In this document: positions 37,069 to 44,116 of the stretch, in pieces
How the letters are laid out: every line of letters begins with the position of its first letter
Position numbering within the stretch: position 1 is the stretch's first letter
From: Gammaproteobacteria bacterium
GTDB lineage: Bacteria; Pseudomonadota; Gammaproteobacteria; Enterobacterales; Alteromonadaceae
DNA length: 64,000 bases
Reading direction: 5' to 3'
NCBI GenBank assembly: GCA_018222405.1
Contig: JAAFAI010000006.1
Location: forward strand, 62,001-126,000
Notes under the pieces: model-generated
Databases searched by the model: none
What the model saw: the letters and a program-made list of their open reading frames with translations, nothing else
Told to the model about the DNA's origin: nothing
Translations under genes and position numbers: made by a program

Positions 37069-37118
37069 AGGCTCTTGTACTGCGTTATTGCTTAGCAGCG
37101 TAAATGCCACAAGAGCCT
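37069..37118 (-). ncRNA. Long 5' hairpin of the nirB leader
   Basis: Perfect ten-base arms AGGCTCTTGT and ACAAGAGCCT around a 30-base internal part. It begins within about five bases of the predicted transcription start. It is not seen in the other two leaders. Confidence 0.6.
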
Positions 37119-37132
37119 TGATGTAATTACTA

Positions 37133-37150
37133 ATACAATTTAGGTGCCAA
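37133..37150 (-). promoter_or_regulatory. Sigma-54-like promoter of nirB
   Basis: Minus strand TTGGCACCTAAATTGTAT: TGGCAC-N5-TTGTA, one mismatch to TTGCA at the normally invariant C. The predicted start is near 37123. NtrC-like half-sites GCACCA (37214) and TGGTGCA (37242) lie about 90-125 bases upstream. Confidence 0.55.
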
Positions 37151-37262
37151 CATTTATAATTAATGACTTTCAATCACTTAGCTTTTTAATGCTCATCTGC
37201 CCCATACTGACACGCACCAAAACGAAGCAAAATCCTATTATTGGTGCATCTCACTGGCTACT

Positions 37263-38981
37263 TTAGGGGGCGTCGAACAGCAGCACCAGCAATACCATTA
37301 CCGTAATAGCCAGTAAGCCAGAAATGCCCTGCCATACCCGCACCGGGTGACGTTCCATTAAGGGTAGCGTGCGTCCATACGCCGGATTAGGATGATGCAG
37401 GTCATAGACGAATTCCGACAAGCTTTCGTAGCGTTTGCCAGCCTGAGGATGACAGGCACGCTTTATGGTGGCATCCAGCCACGCCGGCACCGACACATTG
37501 CGCTGATTTAAGCTGATATAGCGAAGTTTGAGTAACCCTGAATAACTGGTCTTTTTGGCCACGCCGGCATCGTAGGGATACTCACCCGATAACAGGTAAT
37601 ACAATAATACCGCTAAAGAGAACTGCTCGGCGCGCTCATCAGGCCACAGACCAACAAAATACTCTGGCGCAGCAAACAACAAATCGCCGGGAATAAACAA
37701 CTGCTCGCTGGCCATTAAAAAGTTGTGACCGGAAAAGCTCGCAGCACCATAGTCAATCAGCATAAGGGTATTGGTGTCGCTAACCAGCACATTCTCCGGC
37801 CGAATATCCTGATGCAATATCCCCTGCCGGTGCAGTGCGGTTAAAGCGCCGGATAATTGTGTAGCCCAGTCTCTGAGTAACATCAGATCAGGGGCGCCAT
37901 TATCATCACGCCACTGCCGCATACTAATGCCCGGACAGTGTGTCAGCACAACGTAAAAACAGCTGCGGGAAAACGTCTCACTAACGCCAGAAAGTAATTG
38001 TGGATGACTCACCCGCTTAGCCACCCACTCCTCTTTAATCATTTCATCTAAAAATCCGCTGTTATCCTGCATCGACACGGCAGGCACTTTAAGCACCACT
38101 TGCTTATTTGAGTGGTTATGACGGGCAAGGTATACGCTACTGCGCTCGGTATTGCTGAGCTGCTTTTCCACACGCCAGTCGTCAATAATGCTGCCATTAG
38201 TTGGCGGGCTCTGAATAAATGGCAGGTAACCAGATGACTCATAGTTCACCGAAACCGGCTGATCAACAGAAGTAACGTTCACCGCGGCAATGGTCAGGTT
38301 ATCATTACAACCGAAATCCAGCGCCATATTGGCAACCTGCTCACAGCCCTTAGTTAAGTTGGTGTCAGCTTGTTGCAAAACGGCTAACCAGTCTTCGACA
38401 CTAAGCGTTTCGGCGATGCCGTCGGTCATCACCACGAAGGTATCCCCGGGCACAATATCCCTGACAGTTATATCTACATTCAATTCGGGCTTAATGCCCA
38501 GTGCGTTACTGAGGTAATGCTGGCCGCCCTCACCTTGCTGACGATGATCTTCGGTACACAATTGGGCCTGGTGCTGACGTATATGATAAATACGGCTGTC
38601 ACCGCAGTGCAGCAAGATGGCTTTGTCACCATACAGAAGCACGGCACTAAACGTACACACGTAGCCCTTATCCGGATTCTCCCGATAAGGGCTAAGCTGT
38701 GACTTGATATATAAGCGGGTGTTAATGGTTCGCAGGACCAGCTCAGCAGCTCGGGCAGGTGACCATACGTCGGCAGTCATCAGGTAATCGCGAACAAACT
38801 CATTGATAGCCAGTTCGCTGGCGTACTGACTTACCTGACTACTGCTGATCCCGTCTGCAACGGCGGCAATCACGCCACGACGCTGCAAACGCGAAAAATC
38901 AGGCACTGTCACAGCGTGACAGTCCTGATTGATGTTTTTTATTCCTTTGCCGGAGAATGCTCCCCAGCGCACTTCAGGCAT
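37263..38981 (-). CDS. PP2C phosphatase-Ser/Thr kinase fusion with C-terminal membrane anchor
   Basis: 572 residues. A PP2C domain (about 1-240: NQDCHAV, ADGISSS, CGDSRIYHIR, MTDGIAE, CNDNLTIA) is joined to a Hanks-type kinase (about 265-520). The kinase keeps the catalytic Lys (VVLKVP) and the loop HQDIRPEN, where canonical kinases have HRDLKPEN; DFG reads DYG. One transmembrane helix ends the protein. Such fusions sit beside nitrate or nitrite transporter genes in several proteobacteria. Here it follows nirC by six bases, so regulation of nitrite or nitrate transport is a reasonable guess. Confidence 0.88.
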   Translation of the reverse strand: MPEVRWGAFSGKGIKNINQDCHAVTVPDFSRLQRRGVIAAVADGISSSQVSQYASELAINEFVRDYLMTADVWSPARAAELVLRTINTRLYIKSQLSPYRENPDKGYVCTFSAVLLYGDKAILLHCGDSRIYHIRQHQAQLCTEDHRQQGEGGQHYLSNALGIKPELNVDITVRDIVPGDTFVVMTDGIAETLSVEDWLAVLQQADTNLTKGCEQVANMALDFGCNDNLTIAAVNVTSVDQPVSVNYESSGYLPFIQSPPTNGSIIDDWRVEKQLSNTERSSVYLARHNHSNKQVVLKVPAVSMQDNSGFLDEMIKEEWVAKRVSHPQLLSGVSETFSRSCFYVVLTHCPGISMRQWRDDNGAPDLMLLRDWATQLSGALTALHRQGILHQDIRPENVLVSDTNTLMLIDYGAASFSGHNFLMASEQLFIPGDLLFAAPEYFVGLWPDERAEQFSLAVLLYYLLSGEYPYDAGVAKKTSYSGLLKLRYISLNQRNVSVPAWLDATIKRACHPQAGKRYESLSEFVYDLHHPNPAYGRTLPLMERHPVRVWQGISGLLAITVMVLLVLLFDAP

Positions 38982-38987
38982 AAAATC

Positions 38988-39851
38988 TTATACTTTATCG
39001 TTCACTTTCGCCGCTGGCACTGCTTTACTGGTACCACCAGTCGCCAGTACACGCTTAGGTGCAGTTTTAACGTGCGTTGAATAAAGCGTCAGACCAGTGA
39101 ATGCTAAACCACCTACCAGGTTACCCAAGGCGGTTGGGATCTCATTCCAGATGAAATAATCCATCACAGAGAAGTCCCCCCCCATAATCAGGCCAAACGG
39201 GAACAGGAACATGTTAACCACTGAGTGTTCAAAACCCATAAAGAAGAACAGCATGATAGGCATCCACATCGCCAGTACCTTACCGCTCACGTGGGTAGAA
39301 ATCATTGCCCCCACAACGCCCAGTGATACCATCCAGTTACACAGCATGCCGCGGATAAAAATAGTAAACCAGCCAGCTGCACCGTATTCAGCATAACCCA
39401 GGGTACGAGCTTCACCGATACCCGCCACCTTGGTAGCAATCGCGCCGCCATCGGTGTTGTAACCCATGGTAAAGATAAACGACATCATAAAGGCAACGGT
39501 TAACGCACCGGCAAAGTTACCCAGGAACACCAGCCCCCAGTTACGTAAAATTTGCGGCCAGGTGACGCCGGGCCGTTTGGCCAGCCAGGCCAGAGGTGCC
39601 AGTACAAACACACCGGTTAACAGGTCAAAGCCCATCAGATAAAGCATACAGAAACCAACCGGGAACAGAATTGCCCCAATCAGAAACACGCCGGTTTGAA
39701 CGGCGATAGTAATAGCAAATACTGCCGCTAGTGCCAGAATAGCACCGGCCATAAAAGCACGAATTAACGTGTCGCGGGTCGACATGTAAATCTTCGATTC
39801 ACCCGCATCAACCATTTTGGTTGCAAACTCAGAAGGTAGTAAATACGCCAT
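38988..39851 (-). CDS. nirC: Formate/nitrite transporter family channel (NirC type)
   Basis: 287 residues with six hydrophobic segments of the FNT fold, including GFDLLTGVFVLAPLAWL and the FNT signature region near FGFEHSVVNMFLFP (here MGFEHSVVNMFLFP). It carries nitrite across the inner membrane. The ATG at 39851 has AGGTGAT upstream; a GTG at 39860 is also in frame. It is first in an operon with the kinase-phosphatase gene, behind its own leader terminator. Confidence 0.9.
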   Translation of the reverse strand: MAYLLPSEFATKMVDAGESKIYMSTRDTLIRAFMAGAILALAAVFAITIAVQTGVFLIGAILFPVGFCMLYLMGFDLLTGVFVLAPLAWLAKRPGVTWPQILRNWGLVFLGNFAGALTVAFMMSFIFTMGYNTDGGAIATKVAGIGEARTLGYAEYGAAGWFTIFIRGMLCNWMVSLGVVGAMISTHVSGKVLAMWMPIMLFFFMGFEHSVVNMFLFPFGLIMGGDFSVMDYFIWNEIPTALGNLVGGLAFTGLTLYSTHVKTAPKRVLATGGTSKAVPAAKVNDKV

Positions 39852-39916
39852 ATTAATCACCTAAATATATTGAATAAAAACACACCCACAAACACATCAT
39901 TACAATTGTCAGGCAC

Positions 39917-39966
39917 AAAAAAAGGCGTCCGCACTCACCTCAAAGAAGTAAGTTGCGGACGCCTTT
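39917..39966 (-). terminator. Leader terminator (attenuator) upstream of nirC
   Basis: Minus-strand 13-base stem AAAGGCGTCCGCA / TGCGGACGCCTTT followed by a T-run (A-run 39917-39923 on the plus strand). It lies about 65 bases before the nirC start. Confidence 0.88.
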
Positions 39967-39971
39967 ATCCG
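39956..39971 (-). ncRNA. ANTAR-type hexaloop hairpin P2 in the nirC leader
   Basis: Minus strand CGGAT-AAAGGC-GTCCG: five-base stem with hexaloop A1/G4. Its loop and right arm are the first part of the terminator stem, so the two structures exclude each other. Confidence 0.65.
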
Positions 39972-39991
39972 AATTCTTTTCCAATTGTAAA

Positions 39992-40007
39992 ACCAAAACG
40001 GTTTGCT
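39992..40007 (-). ncRNA. ANTAR-type hexaloop hairpin P1 in the nirC leader
   Basis: Minus strand AGCAA-ACCGTT-TTGGT: hexaloop with A1 and G4 and one mismatch in the stem. It starts at the predicted first bases of the transcript. Together with P2 it makes the tandem-hairpin ANTAR target. Confidence 0.5.
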
Positions 40008-40017
40008 ACTTATACGA

Positions 40018-40035
40018 ATACAAATTCGATGCCAA
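40018..40035 (-). promoter_or_regulatory. Sigma-54-like promoter of nirC
   Basis: Minus strand TTGGCATCGAATTTGTAT, the same GG-N10-GT layout as nirB and nrtA. The predicted start is near 40008. Confidence 0.5.
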
Positions 40036-40137
40036 TTTAAATAAAATTAAATTAAACTTATTTATCAAAAACTTAAAAGCAACCCGCAATTTTTAGAAAC
40101 ACTTATCCATAAGTACTGCGCGCCACGATAGCGCAAT

Positions 40138-40168
40138 TTCACCAATAGAGTGCATCATTAACGGTGCA
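40138..40168. promoter_or_regulatory. Paired NtrC-like sites in the nirC-nasR region
   Basis: TTCACCAATAGAGTGCA (40138-40154) and TGCATCATTAACGGTGCA (40151-40168) resemble TGCACC-N5-GGTGCA; the second has a six-base spacer. They overlap by four bases and lie 130-160 bases upstream of the nirC start, a usual enhancer distance. The rest of this 478-base intergenic stretch is AT-rich with no gene. Confidence 0.4.
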
Positions 40169-40329
40169 ATTTGCATTGCTGCGGTATTTATTGCGCACAA
40201 TTTTTGGCAAAACCCGCCATGACTGCTTATTTAAAACTCAATCTGCCCTCTTTATGACCAAAGTGTTACATAGGAATAAGAATTGCTTGCCTTTGAAGTT
40301 TAATAGCTAGCCCAAACCCGGAGCGCCTG

Positions 40330-41613
40330 ATGAGCAAACACAGTGACATTACCAAGCGATTTTTATTGTCAGCGAAGCATCAGGAAATTCAGGCATTACA
40401 GCATTTATCGTCAAACTGCCGCACGGTAAAAGCCGTAAAGGACATGATCCATCAGCTCCAGCGCGAACGTGGTTTAAGCAATGTGTTTTTAGGTTCAAAG
40501 GGCGACCGGTTTGGTGGGCAACGCCAGCAGCAGATAACCGCAAGTGAACACTGCGAGCAGGATTTACGCAGCCTGCTGAAGTCGCTCTACCTTGGTCAGC
40601 ACGATAACGGCCAGTCCATGCGTTTACTCAGCAGTATCACCTTTGCTTTGCAGGGTATGGATCACTTACCCGATTTGCGCAATAAAATTGCTGCTCAGCA
40701 GCTAACGCCTCTCGAATCCACCAACGCTTACTGCCGCTTAATTACCGGTTTACTCGACGTCGTTTTCGAAGCGGCCGATGTGGCCAGCGATCCAACCATG
40801 ACACGCCTGCTGGTAGCCCTGTTTAACTTTATGCAGGGTAAAGAATATGCCGGGCAGGAACGCGCCTGGGGCGCGATTGGCTTTGCTGAAAGTCACTTCG
40901 ATAGTGATCTGGGAGACAGAGTGAGTGCCCTCAGTGATTCTCAGCAACACTGTTTTGAAACCTTCGAAAACTTTGCCGATGAAGAAGAGATGCAAATGTG
41001 GCAGTTACAGCAAAATAGTGATATTGCCACCCAGATCACCCGATTACGCGAAATGATCCAGTCACTGGCTTGTGGAGGAGAATGCTCGGCTGAACTCAGT
41101 GAAATCTGGTACGACATTGCTACGCAGCGTATCGATGCCATGCAATCTATTGAAGAACATCTGACCGACCGTCTGACCAACCAGGCAACCCTGCGCATTC
41201 AACAGGCCGAAGAAGAGCTGCGCAATCATGAGATGCTGATCGCTTCTCTGAACAATTCACAACCACTTACTGATACGCCTATTACCATGCTTTACGACAA
41301 TACGGTAAAGGGCCTTAAGGGCGCCGGAAGAGAAGCGAATAAACTGCCCGAGGGCTCTGCCCTGTCGGCACATAAATCATTTTACGATCTTATCCGCGGC
41401 CAGGCCCAGCGTATCGAGGATATGGCCGACGAACTCAGTGCTGCCAGACAGGCACTCAATGAGCAAAAAGTGATCGACCGGGCCAAACTACTGCTAATGC
41501 AACAAGGCAACTTATCTGAACAGCAGGCTTACCGCAAGTTGCAAAGCTCTGCCATGGAACAAAATATGCGCCTGTCAGATCTCGCCCAGAGGGTAGTAAG
41601 CCGTGTTGGCTAA
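40330..41613 (+). CDS. nasR: Nitrate/nitrite-responsive antiterminator NasR (NIT-ANTAR)
   Basis: 427 residues. The N-terminal NIT helical sensor domain has the QLQRERGLSNVFLGSKG motif, followed by a linker and a C-terminal ANTAR RNA-binding domain (about 365-427: ALNEQKVIDRAKLLLMQQGN, LSEQQAYRKLQ). On binding nitrate or nitrite, NasR binds leader hairpins and prevents termination, as known for the Klebsiella nasF operon. The three hexaloop/terminator leaders in this window are its obvious targets. It is divergent from nirC, with GGAG before the ATG. Confidence 0.93.
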   Translation: MSKHSDITKRFLLSAKHQEIQALQHLSSNCRTVKAVKDMIHQLQRERGLSNVFLGSKGDRFGGQRQQQITASEHCEQDLRSLLKSLYLGQHDNGQSMRLLSSITFALQGMDHLPDLRNKIAAQQLTPLESTNAYCRLITGLLDVVFEAADVASDPTMTRLLVALFNFMQGKEYAGQERAWGAIGFAESHFDSDLGDRVSALSDSQQHCFETFENFADEEEMQMWQLQQNSDIATQITRLREMIQSLACGGECSAELSEIWYDIATQRIDAMQSIEEHLTDRLTNQATLRIQQAEEELRNHEMLIASLNNSQPLTDTPITMLYDNTVKGLKGAGREANKLPEGSALSAHKSFYDLIRGQAQRIEDMADELSAARQALNEQKVIDRAKLLLMQQGNLSEQQAYRKLQSSAMEQNMRLSDLAQRVVSRVG

Positions 41614-41677
41614 TGACACACTGTAAAAATTTTGCTATAAAATCGCAGCAAAAATAAGTTAGCTAAAGGATATAGCC

Positions 41678-42145
41678 ATGAAGAAGTACCTGTATATCAG
41701 TCTGATTAGCCTGCTTACGGGTTGTGCGAGTAACCAACTGGCCACAGATTCACAGGATAACTCAAATTACGAAAGTAATTTTGCAGACCTCGCGTTGTCT
41801 ACCGACGCCGAGTTTAATGCCCTATGGAAGGTTCAAAAACGCGTTGATCCGGGTTACACCGCAGATGCGGCCAGAAATGGTCTGTCAGGTTGTGTAACCG
41901 TAAAATTTGTAGTCAACAATCAGGGAAAAGCCGTGGCACAGCAGATCACGGATTCATTCCCGTTTGGGGTGTTTGATAAAACAGCGCTTCAAGCGATAAA
42001 ACAATGGCGCTGGCAACCTACTCTGTCTAATACCGAAAAAACGCCTGCTCTTACTGAAGTTAAATTTGATTACATGGTACAAAGCACAAAAAATAAAGCG
42101 CCAGCAGAAAAACACTGCAAAATTTCTATTCCAGCTTCCTACTAA
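41678..42145 (+). CDS. TonB C-terminal-domain lipoprotein
   Basis: 155 residues with a lipobox (LTGC, Cys16) and a TonB/TolA-like C-terminal domain (VDPGYTADAARNGLSGCVTVKF, ALQAIKQWRWQP). It lacks the N-terminal membrane helix and proline-rich spacer of true TonB, so it is a small periplasmic or outer-membrane protein of the energy-transducer TonB superfamily. Function is unknown; it does not replace TonB by itself. AAGGA precedes the ATG. Confidence 0.75.
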   Translation: MKKYLYISLISLLTGCASNQLATDSQDNSNYESNFADLALSTDAEFNALWKVQKRVDPGYTADAARNGLSGCVTVKFVVNNQGKAVAQQITDSFPFGVFDKTALQAIKQWRWQPTLSNTEKTPALTEVKFDYMVQSTKNKAPAEKHCKISIPASY

Positions 42146-42212
42146 GTGCACGTAATGCTTTGCGGGCTCTGCCTGCGTGCCCGTTTCCATTCGTTTATCA
42201 AGGAGACTACTG

Positions 42213-43154
42213 ATGCGATTATGGACCTACCGACGCGCCTTTGAATTTGATAACGACAACTATGAAATTCGCTATTCGTTTTCGTTTACCACCTATACAT
42301 CACGACTGTATAAAAACGGACACCTGATTGATGAATTAACCGGTAACTTTATCGACGAGCTAAAAGTACTTACCCATACTGTCCACTCTGATGACGCAAG
42401 CAATACGCTAAAAGTGTCCGTGGGCTACATCAACTGGCTGACCGTTGGCATTGAGGTTTACCATAACGATGAGCGCATTTACGCCAGTCACCCTGACAAA
42501 GACATTTACTTTGCCGATAAAAAACTAAAAAAACTTGCTGGCACACATGCACAAGATACTGAAACGCTTAAAAAGGAACGCCAGAAACAAAGTGATCAGT
42601 GGCGAAAGAACAAACACTCCATCTTCGCCGATATCGGCTTAGGCGCGGCATTTTTTATTGTATCCAAAACAACCGGCGACCTAACCGTGGCGGCTTTTAC
42701 CAGCATCGCTTTAGGCTTAGCTCTGGTGGTGGTACAGCGCTTTGTTAAAGCGGATTTACTTGGCGGGTTTGCCGTTTTTGGTACGGTGATGCTGTTGATA
42801 TCCGCATTGTTATCGCTCACTTTCGACAGTGAGTTTTTTGTGCAGCTAAAAGGCACAATAATGGGTGTGCTGGGCGCACTGGTATTGCTAACCGATGGTG
42901 TATTCCGTAAAGGGAAGTACTTTGCCCCTCGTTTTGAGCGTTACCTGAATGCGCAGGTTAAACATCAGCCATTCGTGGTGGGACTGAGTGTTCTGGGACT
43001 ATTAATGGCAGGTATTAATTACGCTGTGGCGATACTGCTTACCGAAGATCAGTGGTTAACCTACACCACGTTTATTGATATGCCCCTGTACCTCATTTTG
43101 TTTTTTATGTTGATATCGAAAACCAGCCAAAAAGACGCCGCTAATCCTGATTAG
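42213..43154 (+). CDS. YciB-like membrane protein with extra N-terminal domain
   Basis: 313 residues. The last 180 resemble the septation protein YciB/IspZ: FADIGLGAAFFIVSKTTGD, then FFVQLKGTIMGVLGALVLL and the final AGINYAVAILLTEDQWLTY, with about five membrane helices. The first 130 residues form a soluble, beta-rich unknown domain not found in ordinary YciB (about 180 residues). AAGGAG lies before the ATG at 42213; the longer ORF from 42177 has no ribosome site. Confidence 0.65.
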   Translation: MRLWTYRRAFEFDNDNYEIRYSFSFTTYTSRLYKNGHLIDELTGNFIDELKVLTHTVHSDDASNTLKVSVGYINWLTVGIEVYHNDERIYASHPDKDIYFADKKLKKLAGTHAQDTETLKKERQKQSDQWRKNKHSIFADIGLGAAFFIVSKTTGDLTVAAFTSIALGLALVVVQRFVKADLLGGFAVFGTVMLLISALLSLTFDSEFFVQLKGTIMGVLGALVLLTDGVFRKGKYFAPRFERYLNAQVKHQPFVVGLSVLGLLMAGINYAVAILLTEDQWLTYTTFIDMPLYLILFFMLISKTSQKDAANPD

Positions 43155-43191
43155 GGAAGCGTCGCTGGCCAAAAGCTATGACTCTGCCAAC

Positions 43192-43221
43192 GAAGGAAGC
43201 ATCAGCGTTTATGCCTCCTTC
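43192..43221. terminator. Hairpin between convergent genes
   Basis: GAAGGAAGCA / TGCCTCCTTC, ten-base stem with one mismatch and a ten-base loop; no T-run. Possible weak bidirectional terminator. Confidence 0.35.
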
Positions 43222-43235
43222 TGCACTTATCTGAT

Positions 43236-43880
43236 TCACAGCGCTGGCGTAACGTTGGCCAACTGATCGTCTTCCCTGAGCGTCAGTGTCATATCATGAA
43301 TAGCCAGTTCGGCGGGCTGGTCTGCTCTTTGCTCGGTAATGATCACTAACTCATTTTTGTGATCATGCCAGCGGATACTGGCTATGGCATCAGCAGCCAC
43401 CGGTACATGATAAGCGTGTTTTCTTTGTAACGAATACACTTTTACCGGATAGCGCTCATTGTTGCTGGTGATATATTGCAACCACTGACCATCAGACGAC
43501 CATTGAGCATTAAATTTCCAGGATGCACTTGCACTGGCCTTGTGTTCTATCAGTTTCACCGACCCGGAGGCGAGATTAAACAACCATAAATTTCTATCGT
43601 CCTCGGTAAAGGTCAGATACTGATCGTTACCCGACCAGGTAATGTTAGCCAGTTTTTTGCTGCGGGGAATGAGTAGCTCGGCCACAAGCCGTTCTTCAGC
43701 GCTGTAGATAGTGAGATAGTTAATGTTCTGCCTTTCTTCAAACTGCGCTTTAAGCGCCCGGGCATCGTTCCAAATTTCGTTGCTGACTGACACACCTTGG
43801 TTAACCCCCCCCGCGTTTACCAGCGTATGAAACAGCATGAGTTGAATGAATACCAGTAACTTACTTTTGTCGTTCATCAT
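43236..43880 (-). CDS. Exported propeller-like (TolB/WD-type) protein
   Basis: 214 residues with a likely Sec signal (LVFIQLMLFHTLVNAG). Repeated motifs of the TolB/WD40-like type follow: ANITWSGNDQYLTF, NAQWSSDGQWLQYI and ASIRWHDHKNELVI, each about 45 residues apart. Three or four blades are too few for a closed propeller, so it may oligomerise or be a shortened relative of the propeller tails found on CadC-like regulators. It is divergent from the wHTH-STAND-TPR gene. Function unknown. Confidence 0.6.
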   Translation of the reverse strand: MMNDKSKLLVFIQLMLFHTLVNAGGVNQGVSVSNEIWNDARALKAQFEERQNINYLTIYSAEERLVAELLIPRSKKLANITWSGNDQYLTFTEDDRNLWLFNLASGSVKLIEHKASASASWKFNAQWSSDGQWLQYITSNNERYPVKVYSLQRKHAYHVPVAADAIASIRWHDHKNELVIITEQRADQPAELAIHDMTLTLREDDQLANVTPAL

Positions 43881-44116
43881 TTATTCCTTATGCATTTAAC
43901 TTAAAAGTAAAGACCTACTGCCGTCTTTGTTACCCACAGTATTATTCAACTCGTAATAAAAAGGCTTACGGTTTCCTTACCATTGTTAAAAAAAACAAAA
44001 ATAAGAAAAAATTTCAATAAGTTAATATCAATACGCGAATTACAGCCTGGTGGAAAAACAGCCAGCCGTGCTCTAAGCTATAGGCTTATCAGATATCTGA
44101 ATAAAGGTGGCAATGA

